DNA of 46,101 nucleotides from Campylobacteraceae bacterium (lineage in GTDB: Bacteria; Campylobacterota; Campylobacteria; Campylobacterales; Arcobacteraceae): NCBI GenBank assembly GCA_013215985.1, contig JABSOL010000005.1:1-46101 (forward strand), read 5' to 3'. The notes beneath the pieces are model-generated. The model was not told the origin of the DNA. It saw nothing but the letters and a program-made list of their open reading frames with translations, and did not search any database. Each line of letters opens with the position of its first letter. Position 1 is the stretch's first letter. Of the stretch, positions 1 through 8,800 are shown in pieces. The translations under genes and the position numbers were made by a program.

Positions 1-184
1 TCTGCCAAGAGCATCGTTGGGTAGCTACGTACGGATGTGATAAGAGCTGAAAGCATCTAAGCTCGAAGCCAACTCTAAGATAAACTTTCCCTGAAGATCC
101 CAGCAAGACTAGCTGGTTGATAGGCTAGGTGTGTAAGCGTTGTAAGACGTTTAGCTGACTAGTACTAATAGATCGTTTGGCTTA
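1..184 (+). rRNA. rrl: 23S ribosomal RNA, 3' end (partial)
   Basis: The first ~184 bases match the conserved 3' end of bacterial 23S rRNA, including the segment around GTACGGATGTGATAAGAGCTG and the terminal TACTAATAGATCGTTTGGCTTA. The gene begins before the window. A 5S rRNA follows about 140 bases downstream, which is normal rrn operon order. The exact 3' end is inferred from the usual terminal sequence. Confidence 0.95.
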
Positions 185-283
185 TTTTATAATTTTACTT
201 AGGCTACTATCTTATTAAGTGTATCACTTGATAAGCAAGTGTTCATTAAAGACTTTAACAATATATTACTTATTCTATTTTTA

Positions 284-322
284 GAAGTAAGTAATAAATA
301 TTCATTGGAATGTTTATTACTT
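284..322 (+). other. 23S-5S spacer hairpin with alternative pairing arm
   Basis: AAGTAATAAATATTC (289-303) pairs with GAATGTTTATTACTT (308-322) across a 4-base loop, with one mismatch or wobble, ending just before the 5S gene. An upstream arm, TATTACTTATTC (264-275), is complementary to part of the same central strand (284-296), so two hairpins compete. It is probably a pre-rRNA processing or antitermination structure; that role is inferred. Confidence 0.5.
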
Positions 323-326
323 ATTT

Positions 327-443
327 TCTGGTGATTATAGAGAAGAGGAAATACCCAGCTCCATTTCGAACCTGGTAGTCAAGCTCTTCATCGCTGATAA
401 TACTGCAGGGTCCCCTTGACGGAAACGTAGGCCGTTGCCAGAT
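327..443 (+). rRNA. rrf: 5S ribosomal RNA
   Basis: A ~117-base segment has 5S character. Its ends are complementary (CTGGTG... and ...TTGCCAG). The internal CCCAGCTCCATTTCGAACCTGG is the standard 5S core, and GGGTCCCCTTGACGGAAACGTAGG forms the 3' arm. It lies downstream of 23S rRNA and upstream of a strong hairpin terminator. The boundaries are good to a few bases. Confidence 0.93.
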
Positions 444-457
444 TTAAGTTTTTTACA

Positions 458-508
458 AAGCTTATATGAAATTCAACTTAGTTGTTTTTTATATAAGCTT
501 TTTTTTTG
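458..508 (+). terminator. rrn operon terminator
   Basis: A perfect 10-bp stem, AAGCTTATAT (458-467) with ATATAAGCTT (491-500), is followed directly by a run of Ts. It sits just after 5S rRNA. A short CCCT/AGGG hairpin at 510-523 could act for the convergent minus-strand gene. Confidence 0.85.
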
Positions 509-532
509 CCCTTTTTTTAGGGTTTCTTTATT

Positions 533-1423
533 CTATTTATTAAAACTCATTGAAAAATTAAAATTTATTTGTTTTGAGCTAGAGAAATTATTCTCTTTTC
601 TATAAATTACTTTAGGAATGATCTCAAAATATAACCATTTTTTTAAATAAGATCTATATGTTATATCTATTTCATAATCTTCAGTTCTAATACTCTTCTT
701 TTTATTATCTCTTGTTGTATTTATTTCATAAGCAAAATAATCTTTTCTTTTCAATTTTTGAAATAAAGTTAAAGAAAAGAAAGATTGATTTAAATCTTTT
801 TCTTTAGTATATTTATATTCATAATAATTTTTAATATAAAAAGGATACTTAATATATTTTATAAAATCTATTGAACTAGTACTAACAAACTTTTCATCAC
901 TTGAATAAGTTAAGTCTTGAATAATATTTGATCTAATATTAGATTTTAGGAGATAGGATAGTTTATATCTTAAACTAAGGTATTGTTCAAGTTTTGATTT
1001 TATTTTCAATCCAGCTTTGAGATATAAAGAATTTTTTATATCAGAAATTAATTGATATTCAAGCTCAACACTTTTATCATCATTTTCACCATCATTTTTA
1101 TTATCATCAATAATGATTACCTTTAATTTTTTTTCAGTATTAGGAAGTCGTATACTAATTCTAATAATTGAATCATATTCAGTATCTTTATTTTTTTCAT
1201 GTTTACTTGAAAAACGTAAGGTTATTGCGCTTTTATTCTTTTTTGTTTTTTTTTCTTGTGTTATAAAATAGTCCAAGTTATCAGAAAAATAGACTAAATA
1301 ATCAGATATATAATTTCTTGTTTGAATAAATAAATTTATATCATTGTTTTTTTTTATATTTTTTGCATTTATGTTTAAGAATGATACATAAAGTAGTAAT
1401 ATACTAATTATTATTTTAAACAT
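533..1423 (-). CDS. Secreted protein of unknown function, possibly an outer-membrane beta-barrel
   Basis: I do not recognise this 296-residue protein. Residues 1-20 (MFKIIISILLLYVSFLNINA) form a clear Sec signal peptide. The rest is rich in Lys, Asn, Tyr and Ser. The second half shows alternating polar/aromatic stretches such as YFEIIPKVIYR and a C-terminal INFNFSMSFNK, which suggests amphipathic beta strands and possible outer-membrane insertion. An acidic Asp/Asn patch (NKNDGENDDKS) lies near residue 110. GGATA lies 4 bases before the ATG and supports the start. The gene stands alone, convergent to the rRNA operon. Function is unknown and the barrel is inferred from pattern only. Confidence 0.7.
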   Translation of the reverse strand: MFKIIISILLLYVSFLNINAKNIKKNNDINLFIQTRNYISDYLVYFSDNLDYFITQEKKTKKNKSAITLRFSSKHEKNKDTEYDSIIRISIRLPNTEKKLKVIIIDDNKNDGENDDKSVELEYQLISDIKNSLYLKAGLKIKSKLEQYLSLRYKLSYLLKSNIRSNIIQDLTYSSDEKFVSTSSIDFIKYIKYPFYIKNYYEYKYTKEKDLNQSFFSLTLFQKLKRKDYFAYEINTTRDNKKKSIRTEDYEIDITYRSYLKKWLYFEIIPKVIYRKENNFSSSKQINFNFSMSFNK

Positions 1424-1524
1424 ATTATATCCTATAACAAAGAATATAATAAAATAACTTATTTTAAGATAGATTTAAATAGTAATAATTTTTATAGAAG
1501 TTTTTTTTAAGAGAAAATTAGGCA

Positions 1525-1551
1525 TAAAAAAACCCCAATAACGGGGCCTTT
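1525..1551 (-). terminator. rpsU terminator
   Basis: On the minus strand GGCCCC-GTTATT-GGGG is followed by seven Ts, a classic intrinsic terminator about 40 bases after the rpsU stop codon. Confidence 0.85.
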
Positions 1552-1588
1552 TATATCGGAATTATACCGAATGATAGAAGGAAGTAGA

Positions 1589-1801
1589 CTACAGTCTTGC
1601 TTCGTATCTTCTAAGCATGTATAATTTTTTAAGAGCTTTTTTCTTAGCATTAATTTTTTGTTTTTTACGTATTTCAGTATTAGGTTCAAAAAATCTTCTA
1701 GCTCGAGTTTCAGTAACAATAAGATTTCTATCACATTGTTTTTTAAATCGTCTATAAGCTTCGTCAAAAGATTCGCTTTCTTTTACTTTAATTCCGGGCA
1801 C
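1589..1801 (-). CDS. rpsU: 30S ribosomal protein S21
   Basis: Small-subunit ribosomal protein S21. The sequence [21 protein letters not shown] followed by [16 protein letters not shown] and a lysine-rich [14 protein letters not shown] tail is typical of the Campylobacterota form. The ORF track begins at an upstream GTG (1810), and an ATG lies at 1807. I chose GTG at 1801 because it gives (M)PGIKV, the standard N-terminus, and a 70-residue protein of normal family length, with GGGTG upstream as a possible ribosome binding site. A TATAAT box lies about 40 bases upstream. The gene is monocistronic with its own terminator. The start is the only uncertainty. Confidence 0.93.
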   Translation of the reverse strand: MPGIKVKESESFDEAYRRFKKQCDRNLIVTETRARRFFEPNTEIRKKQKINAKKKALKKLYMLRRYEARL

Positions 1802-1839
1802 TATCATCACCCACTTTCTGTTATAGATTTTGAAAGCAC

Positions 1840-1845
1840 ATTATA
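1840..1845 (-). promoter_or_regulatory. Candidate -10 box of rpsU
   Basis: A perfect TATAAT on the minus strand lies about 40 bases before the rpsU start. No -35 hexamer is visible, as is common for sigma-70 promoters in Campylobacterota. Confidence 0.55.
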
Positions 1846-1884
1846 ATTAAAGTTTACTTAATTTAAATTTAATTTAAAGAAGGA

Positions 1885-1890
1885 TATAAT
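1885..1890 (+). promoter_or_regulatory. Candidate -10 box of the moaC operon
   Basis: GGATATAAT lies 38 bases before the moaC ATG, divergent from the rpsU promoter. The same bases also look like a ribosome binding site and ATG of a nine-codon ORF (1889-1918), so the assignment is ambiguous. Confidence 0.45.
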
Positions 1891-1927
1891 GAAATTTACA
1901 AATATAATAGAATATTGAAGGTTTTGA

Positions 1928-2398
1928 ATGAAATTAACGCATTTAGATGAAAATGATAGACCAAAAATGGTTGATGTAAGCGAAAAGAACGAGACTACTA
2001 GAGTCGCTGTTGCTTCAGGACAGATATCTATGTCTCAAGATGCATACGATGCTATCATAGCCAACAAAACAAAAAAAGGACCTGTGATTCAAACAGCAGT
2101 GATTGCAGCTATAATGGCTGTTAAAAAGACTTCTGATTTGATTCCTATGTGTCATCCTTTACTTTTATCAGGCATTAACTGTGATATTGAAGAACTACCA
2201 GATTTACCTGGTTTTAAACTTTATGTTACTGCTAAGTTAAAAGGACAAACAGGTGTAGAAATGGAAGCCTTAACAGGTACTTCTATAGGATTATTAACTA
2301 TATATGATATGGTTAAAGCAATTGATAAATCAATGGTTATTTCTTCTATTCAATTAGAAGAGAAATCAGGTGGTAAAAGTGGAGATTTTAAAAGATAA
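1928..2398 (+). CDS. moaC: Cyclic pyranopterin monophosphate synthase (MoaC)
   Basis: Molybdenum cofactor biosynthesis protein MoaC acts with the radical-SAM enzyme MoaA to convert GTP to cyclic pyranopterin monophosphate in the cytoplasm. The 156-residue protein has normal family length and starts with the typical [18 protein letters not shown]. It carries the conserved IPMCHPL segment and the C-terminal [10 protein letters not shown] active-site signature. GAAGG lies 6 bases before the ATG. Its stop codon overlaps the start of the next gene (TAATG), so the two are translationally coupled. No other moa genes lie in the window. Confidence 0.96.
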   Translation: MKLTHLDENDRPKMVDVSEKNETTRVAVASGQISMSQDAYDAIIANKTKKGPVIQTAVIAAIMAVKKTSDLIPMCHPLLLSGINCDIEELPDLPGFKLYVTAKLKGQTGVEMEALTGTSIGLLTIYDMVKAIDKSMVISSIQLEEKSGGKSGDFKR

Positions 2399-2661
2399 TG
2401 GTAGATTTAAATAAAGAAAAATTAGTATTAGATTATCCTTGTACGTGGATGTATACAATAGTTATATTAGAAACATCAAATGCAAAAGAAATTGTAAAAG
2501 AAGTATTTGGAGATAGAGATCATAATGTGAAAGCATCAAAAGTTAGTAAAAAAGGTAAATTTAAATCTTTTTCTATTGATTTAATAGTTCATAATGATGA
2601 TGATAGAAAAACATTATATGAACTTTTAGGGGATCATGTTCATATTAAAATGGTTTTATAA
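2398..2661 (+). CDS. DUF493 family protein (HP0495-like)
   Basis: A small 87-residue cytoplasmic protein of the DUF493/YbeD-like family. It opens with LDYPCTWMYTIVILE and ends with a short alpha/beta ACT-like fold pattern (VKASKVSKKGKFKSFSIDLIV). Family members such as H. pylori HP0495 are structurally known but have no firm function in this phylum; in E. coli the related YbeD sits near lipoate genes. The start codon overlaps the moaC stop (TAATG). Family assignment comes from recognised sequence pattern; function is unknown. Confidence 0.8.
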   Translation: MVDLNKEKLVLDYPCTWMYTIVILETSNAKEIVKEVFGDRDHNVKASKVSKKGKFKSFSIDLIVHNDDDRKTLYELLGDHVHIKMVL

Positions 2662-2686
2662 GAAATAATTTTATACAATACATTCA

Positions 2687-3499
2687 ATGAATAGAAGAAA
2701 CTTCTTAAAACAAAGTAATAAACTGGCTATTGGTGCAATAGTTACTGGACTTAATGCTAAAGCAATCATTACTTCACCTGAATTAATGGTGCCCAGTGAC
2801 TCGATAATAACATCTATAAAAGAAGTTCATAAAGATGTCTTTTTACCTTCTTTATATAGAAGTCCTCTAGCTAGTGTACGAAAAAAACTCAAATTAGTTC
2901 AAAGACATGTAGGATATGGTAATTTTAATATATTATCATTTGATGATATGTTATTTATTGGAAGAAATTATTCTAAAATTGGTAAATTCTCAAAACTTGA
3001 ACTTGAATTCATAGAATCTATTTTTTATTATGATCCTAGTGTACATGGATTTTATGGAGATAGAATAACATTATCGATAACTGAAAAAATTTATAAAAAA
3101 GCTTTATATAAAGTTCCTCATTCAGGACACTATGTATATAGAGGTAAAACTCTTGATGCCTATAACCATATGAAAAAAGATATAGGTGACTCAATTATTT
3201 TAACATCAGGTGTTAGATCTGTTGTAAAACAATTAAAACTTTTTGTTGATAAACTATATTCAGTAAAAGCTAACTTAAGTTTAGCTTCTAGATCAATAGC
3301 TCCTCCTGCTTTTACTTATCACTCTATTGGAGATTTTGATATTGGTAAAAAAGGTTTTGGATATGCAAACTTTACTTCTAGATTTGCTTTAACTGATGAA
3401 TTCTTTCGTATGAAAAAACTTACGTACATAGATATGAGATATACTGTTAATAATAAAGATGGAGTTAGATATGAACCTTGGCACATTAAAACTGTTTAA
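2687..3499 (+). CDS. Tat-exported M15 family metallopeptidase (D-Ala-D-Ala carboxypeptidase-like)
   Basis: Probable periplasmic zinc peptidase acting on peptidoglycan peptides. The N-terminus NRRNFLKQ followed by a hydrophobic stretch is a twin-arginine signal. The C-terminal half has the M15/VanY signatures in order: SGVRS, then YHSIGDFDIG (a His followed six residues later by Asp, matching the SxHxxGxxxD zinc motif), then EPWHI supplying the last zinc His. Length is 270 residues. The next gene, an M14 carboxypeptidase, starts inside its 3' end, and the pairing suggests joint peptidoglycan trimming. No strong Shine-Dalgarno is seen, but this start is needed for the Tat motif. The precise bond cleaved (DD or LD) is not determined. 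Confidence 0.82.
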   Translation: MNRRNFLKQSNKLAIGAIVTGLNAKAIITSPELMVPSDSIITSIKEVHKDVFLPSLYRSPLASVRKKLKLVQRHVGYGNFNILSFDDMLFIGRNYSKIGKFSKLELEFIESIFYYDPSVHGFYGDRITLSITEKIYKKALYKVPHSGHYVYRGKTLDAYNHMKKDIGDSIILTSGVRSVVKQLKLFVDKLYSVKANLSLASRSIAPPAFTYHSIGDFDIGKKGFGYANFTSRFALTDEFFRMKKLTYIDMRYTVNNKDGVRYEPWHIKTV

Positions 3500-4835
3500 A
3501 TATATTATTTTATTTTCTCTTTTGAGTACTTTATTAAGCGCTCAAAGTTTAAGACCTTTTGATTTATTTAAAAAAGGAATAGAAGATAATAATACACTTT
3601 TAGTTATTGGTGGAATACAAGGTGATGAACCTGGTGGGTTCATGTCTGCTTCTTTAATTGTTAGTCATTATACAATCACAAAAGGTTCTGTTTGGGTTGT
3701 TCCAAATTTAAATTTTGATTCAATAATTACAAGGTCTCGTGGTAGATTTGGTGACATGAATAGAAAATTCTCAAAACTCTCAAAAAAAGATCCTGATTAC
3801 GATAATGTAGAAGCTATTAAAAAGCTAATTCAAGCTGATAATGTAAAAATGATTGTAAATCTTCATGATGGAAGTGGTTTTTATAGAAAAAATTATATTG
3901 ATAAAAATCACTCACCATATAAATGGGGACAAAGTTCAATTATTGACCAAAACAATATTAATGTCGATAAATATAGTAATTTATACGATATATCTAAAGA
4001 AGTATGTGATTATATCAATAAAAGTTTATTAAAAAAACAACACTCTTATCAAGTTAGAAATACAAAAACAAAAGATGGCGATATAGAAATGGAGAGATCC
4101 TTAACATATTTTGCTATTAATAGAGGAAAAGCAGCTTTCGCAAATGAAGCTAGTAAAGCACTTCCTGTTCATCAAAGAACATATTACCATTTGCTTGCAC
4201 TTGAAAAGTATATGGATATTATGGGCATTGAATATACTCGAAAATTTGCTCTAAAAGAAAAAGAATTAAAAAATGTTATTGATAATGACATTTATATCTC
4301 TTTTTATGATAATAAAATTAATTTACCTTTATCAAGAATCAGAAATACTATTAAATATTTTCCTTTAAATAAAAAACAGATTATGGATTTTAAAGCATCT
4401 AATCCTTTAATGGTAGTTTTAAAAAAGAAAAATGTATATGCTATTCATTATGGAAATAGAAGAGTTACAAGGTTATTTCCTGATTATTTAGAAATGTCAA
4501 ATATTAATGAAAACATAAAAGTTAAAGTGGATGGTATTTTAAAAGAAGTTAAAATTGGTTCATTATTAGAAGTCCGAAAAAACTTTTATATTTATCCTTC
4601 AAAAGATTTAAGAGTTAATGTAATTGGTTTCTCAAAAAAGTATAGAAAAAATGAAGCTGGTTTAGTAATTTCTAAAAAACAAATCAGAAAAAGATTTTCT
4701 TTAGATAAAAATGGAAAGATTTATAGAATAGAATTTTATAAGGGTAAAAAGTTTGCAGGTATGTTATTAGTTAAATTTGATAAAAATATCAAATTTGCTT
4801 TAAATACAAATGAGTTTTTTAAAAATAAGATATAG
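3471..4835 (+). CDS. pgp1: Peptidoglycan DL-carboxypeptidase Pgp1/Csd4-like (M14 family)
   Basis: Periplasmic zinc carboxypeptidase of the Pgp1 (Campylobacter jejuni) / Csd4 (H. pylori) family, which trims tripeptide stem peptides to dipeptides and sets helical cell shape. The signal peptide is MNLGTLKLFKYIILFSLLSTLLSA. GGIQGDEPGG near residue 50 holds the first two zinc ligands, with the family's unusual Gln in place of His followed by Glu. NLHDGSGFY near residue 140 supplies the His ligand. The C-terminal half probably contains the extra beta domains of Csd4. The track starts at 3459, but the ATG at 3471 has GGAG six bases upstream and begins the signal peptide. It overlaps the M15 gene by 29 bases. 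Confidence 0.9.
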   Translation: MNLGTLKLFKYIILFSLLSTLLSAQSLRPFDLFKKGIEDNNTLLVIGGIQGDEPGGFMSASLIVSHYTITKGSVWVVPNLNFDSIITRSRGRFGDMNRKFSKLSKKDPDYDNVEAIKKLIQADNVKMIVNLHDGSGFYRKNYIDKNHSPYKWGQSSIIDQNNINVDKYSNLYDISKEVCDYINKSLLKKQHSYQVRNTKTKDGDIEMERSLTYFAINRGKAAFANEASKALPVHQRTYYHLLALEKYMDIMGIEYTRKFALKEKELKNVIDNDIYISFYDNKINLPLSRIRNTIKYFPLNKKQIMDFKASNPLMVVLKKKNVYAIHYGNRRVTRLFPDYLEMSNINENIKVKVDGILKEVKIGSLLEVRKNFYIYPSKDLRVNVIGFSKKYRKNEAGLVISKKQIRKRFSLDKNGKIYRIEFYKGKKFAGMLLVKFDKNIKFALNTNEFFKNKI

Positions 4836-4853
4836 ATAGCTTAAAGCTATCTA
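4833..4853. terminator. Palindrome between convergent genes
   Basis: TAGATAGCTT-A-AAGCTATCTA is a perfect 10-bp inverted repeat that contains the stop codons of both convergent genes. T-runs are weak on both sides, so it may end transcription inefficiently. Confidence 0.45.
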
Positions 4854-5104
4854 CATAATTCGTTTTTAATTTTTTCTTGATTAAGTTTTTTAATTAAAGC
4901 TTTGTTTATTTCTTCAACTCTTGACTCTTCAACTCTAATTTCTAAAGCAATTTCAGCGTCAGAGTGACCTGATTCTTTAGAAACAAGAACTTTATATTCT
5001 TTTTTTGTTAATTTTCTTTTTAAAATTTCAATTAAATGGTCTTCACCTTTTAATTCTCCAACTAATTTTTCTATGTGTTTTTGTATAGTTTTTGTGTAAT
5101 TCAT
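4847..5104 (-). CDS. Small helix-turn-helix-like protein of unknown function
   Basis: An 85-residue, highly charged, all-helical cytoplasmic protein. The central LTKKEYKVLVSKESGHSDAEIALEIRVEESRVEEINKALIKKL resembles a sigma-70 region 4/LuxR-type helix-turn-helix, in which an LT..E..VL segment precedes a DAEIA helix, a turn and a recognition helix. DNA binding is inferred only. The track start at 5122 lies inside surE. The ATG at 5104 has AAAGG upstream and lies two bases after the surE stop, so I use it. It is the last gene of the dnaE-surE unit. I do not recognise a named family. Confidence 0.72.
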   Translation of the reverse strand: MNYTKTIQKHIEKLVGELKGEDHLIEILKRKLTKKEYKVLVSKESGHSDAEIALEIRVEESRVEEINKALIKKLNQEKIKNELCR

Positions 5105-5106
5105 GT

Positions 5107-5895
5107 TTATCCTTTTATCCAATTATCTAATGTTTTAATATCTTTATGAGATGTTAAATCCAGGTGACAAGGTGAAATTGATACATAATGATCTTTTATT
5201 GCTTCAAAATCACAATCTTTGTTTTCACTGCTTTTCCACAGTAATGGATGTAGTCCAATCCAGTAGTATTCTTCGCCTCTTGGGTTAACATGTCTATGAG
5301 TATCATTTCCATACTCTCTATGTCCAACTTTAGTAATTTTAATACCCTTACAATTAGAAGGGTCCACTTGCGGTATATTAACATTTAAAAACTTTCTACT
5401 TCCTAATGGGAAGTCATTATCGAAGATTTTCTTAGTTAAATTAACAATTGTTTCCTTTGCAAGGGCAAAATCAAAGCCAGTTTTTAGACTTTTATAGTTA
5501 TCTGTAAATACTTGAGATATCGCAATTGCAGGAATGTTTTGTAATACAGCTTCCATAGCAGCGGCTGCTGTTCCTGAATATGTAATATCTTCACCCATAT
5601 TTGAGCCTATATTAATTCCTGAAATTACTAAATCAGGTTTAAAATCTTCTTTAAATAAATTATTTAAAGATACAAATACACAATCAGTTGGAGATCCATT
5701 CTCCATTTTGTAATAATCATCATCTACACTTATCATTCTAAGAGGTTTATCTAAAGTAAGACTATGTCCACAAGCTGATTTATTAATTGCAGGTGCAACA
5801 ACTGTAATCTTTGCAAGTGGTCTAAGAGCCTCAACTAAAGCTTTAATTCCTAAAGCATCAAATCCATCATCATTTGTTATTAATATATGTTTCAT
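5107..5895 (-). CDS. surE: 5'/3'-nucleotidase SurE
   Basis: Metal-dependent nucleotidase that removes phosphate from nucleoside 5'- and 3'-monophosphates, active in the cytoplasm. The N-terminus MKHILITNDDG carries the metal-binding Asp pair (residues 9-10). NKSACGHSLTL holds the metal-binding Ser, and SGINIGSNMGEDITYSGTAAAAMEA is the typical SurE core with its metal-binding Asn. Length (262) is normal. The start ATG overlaps the dnaE stop by four bases (ATGA), showing translational coupling, and the HTH-like gene follows two bases after its stop. Confidence 0.96.
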   Translation of the reverse strand: MKHILITNDDGFDALGIKALVEALRPLAKITVVAPAINKSACGHSLTLDKPLRMISVDDDYYKMENGSPTDCVFVSLNNLFKEDFKPDLVISGINIGSNMGEDITYSGTAAAAMEAVLQNIPAIAISQVFTDNYKSLKTGFDFALAKETIVNLTKKIFDNDFPLGSRKFLNVNIPQVDPSNCKGIKITKVGHREYGNDTHRHVNPRGEEYYWIGLHPLLWKSSENKDCDFEAIKDHYVSISPCHLDLTSHKDIKTLDNWIKG

Positions 5896-8800
5896 TCTAC
5901 TATGTACGCTCCATTTAGTGATTTAATTAGATTTATTATATTTGAATGTACTTTAAACCCTGTATCTAATTCAATATCTCCAAGTTTCGACTTGATTAAA
6001 ATTTTTAATTCTCGTCTTCCTTGATTATGAGCTACGATTTCAAATAAATCATACATTATTTTTTCATTAAAAGAAAATTCAACTGCAATACATAAAGGTG
6101 GTTCAGCTAAAACTTTTGCTTTTACTTTTAGTTTTTCTTTTCGTGCATCTTTTAAAGACTCGATTTTTCTTAAGGCTATTCTAGTAAACATTTCATCTTT
6201 AGTAATTTTTACTTTAAAAGCTAGAGGTTCATCTAAATTAAAGTCTTCTTTTAATTCTTTAATTTTATCTTCAAACATCATAAGTTCGATATTCCCATGT
6301 AAATCCATAAGAGTTACAATAGCAAACTTATTACCTTTTTTAGAAATACGCTCATTTATAGTTTCTACTTTTCCAACAAATAAAGCTTCACTACCATCAG
6401 CAATTTCATCAATTTCAGAAGAAAGTGTATAGTTAATATGAGATAACTGTTCTCTGTATTCATCTAATGGATGTCCTGAAACATAAAACCCTAAAGAAGC
6501 TTTTTCAAATTCTAGAATTTCTTTAGGAGAATATTCTTCTAAAGGCTCTAAATTAATTACCATTTTAGTAATTTCTTCATCATCACCAAATAATGAACCA
6601 ACTGCTTGTTTTTTAGCTAACATTGATTTTTTTACTGTTTCAGAAATAAGCTCAATTTGTTCAATCATAGATCGTCTTGAGTTTCCAAATGCATCAAATG
6701 CACCTGATTTTGTTAAAGCTTCTATAACTCTTTTATTTACTTTACTTCCATCAATTCTTGAAATAAAGTCAGATAAATCTTTAAACTCTCCACCTTCATT
6801 TCTTGTTTGAATAATTGAATTAATAGCAACATCTCCAGCACCTTTTAAAGCACCCATCCCAAACATTACTACTTCTTTTTTATCAATTTGAATAGCTGAG
6901 AAAACTAAAAAAGATTTATTAATATCAGGTGGAAATAGTTCAATGTTTAGTCTTTTTACTTCATCTACATATTTTACAACTTTATCAGTATTATCTTTTT
7001 CAAGTGTTAATAAAGCAGCCATAAATTCTGTTGGATAATAGTTTTTTAAATATGAAGTATAAAAAGTAACCATAGCATAAGCAGCTGAATGAGATTTATT
7101 AAATCCATAACCTGCGAATTTTACAATTAAATCGAATAATTCTTCACAGTGTTCTTTCACATATCCTTTTTTAACTCCACCAAGTGCGAACTCACCTTTA
7201 AGCCTATCCATTTCTTCTTTAATTTTTTTACCCATAGCACGACGAACCAGGTCAGCCCCACCAAGTGAAAATCCACCAATAGTTTGTACAATTTGCATAA
7301 CTTGCTCTTGATAAACAATTACACCATAAGTTGGTTCAAGTATTGGAGTTAAAGGTTCAGTAAATTCATCATAAAAATAATCAATTTTAGCCCGACCGTG
7401 TTTTCTGTCAATAAAGTCATCAAGCATTCCTGATTCCATTGGACCTGGTCTATATAATGCTAATACGGCAATAATATCTTCAAAATTATCTGGTTTTAAT
7501 CTTTTACAAAGATCTTGCATACCATCTGACTCAATTTGGAATAAACCAATAGTATTTCCAGTTTGAATTAAATCATAAACACCTTTATCATTTACATCAG
7601 CTCTAATAAAGTCAATTCTTTTTCCATATCTTTTTTCAACAAGTTTATTTGCTTCTTCAATTACAGTTAGGGTTTTTAGACCCAGGAAATCGAATTTAAT
7701 TAAATCCACATCTTCTACATACTTACCATTATATTGAGTAGCAAGAGTATCAAGACCTGAGGGTTTAAATAAAGGAGTTTTATTCCATAATGGTTCATTT
7801 GAAATTACAACACCAGCTGCATGTGTTCCTGCATTTCTGTTTAGACCTTCTAATGCAAGTGCAAGCGTCCAAACTCTTTGAGCTTGTGGATCACTATCAC
7901 ATAATTCTTTGATTTTTGGCTCTTTTTCATAAGAGTCAGTAAGATTTATCCCTAATTCATCAGGAATTAGTTTAGCCATAGCATCAGCTTTTGAATAAGG
8001 CATGTCAAGAACACGTGCTACATCTCTAATTACTCCTTTTGCTAAAAGTTTACCAAAAGTAATAATTTGTGCAACATTGGCTCTTCCATATTTTTGAACA
8101 ACATAATCAATAATTTCACCACGTCTAGCTTGACAGAAATCCATATCAATATCTGGCATAGATATTCTCTCAGGGTTTAAGAATCGCTCGAATAATAATC
8201 CATAAGGCATAGGATCAATATCCGTAATTTCAAGTGAGAATGCAACTAAAGACCCAGCTGCTGAACCCCGTCCAGGTCCTACAGGAATCTTCATTTCTTT
8301 TGCAACAATTACGAAATCCCATACAATTAGCATATATCCGGGGAATTTCATATTATTAATAATGTCAATTTCTACTTGTAATCTATCTTTATATTCTTGA
8401 TGTTTTTCTTCTTTTACAATTAAAAGACGTTTTTCTAAACCTCTCCAACACTCATCAATAAATAAAACTTTATCATTTTCAAGTGAATATTCTATCTCTG
8501 GTTCAGGAAGAACTAGAGAGTGAACTTCTGCTTTATCTCTTGTAAATTTGAAATTTGGAGGAGTAGGGTTTCCTAGTTTAATTGTTAAATTGCACTTATC
8601 CGCAATTTCTTGTGTATGATGAATTGCTTCTGGAATATCAGCATAAATTTCTGATATTTGAGCAGGTGTTTTTAAATAAAACTCATGAACTGAATGTCTT
8701 AATCTATTTGGATCATCAAACAATTTATTCATTGCAATACACATAAATGCTTCATGTGCTTCTGCATCTTTTTGTTCAGAATAATGGGTATCATTTGTTG

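Noticed and set aside
190-326. tRNA gene in the 23S-5S spacer
   Set aside because: The spacer has hairpins but no tRNA-like T-loop (GGTTCGAATCC type) or CCA-flanked acceptor stem.
1507-1767. 86-residue minus-strand ORF overlapping rpsU
   Set aside because: It lies in another frame across rpsU and its terminator. The rpsU product is unmistakable and this ORF has no ribosome binding site or recognisable pattern.
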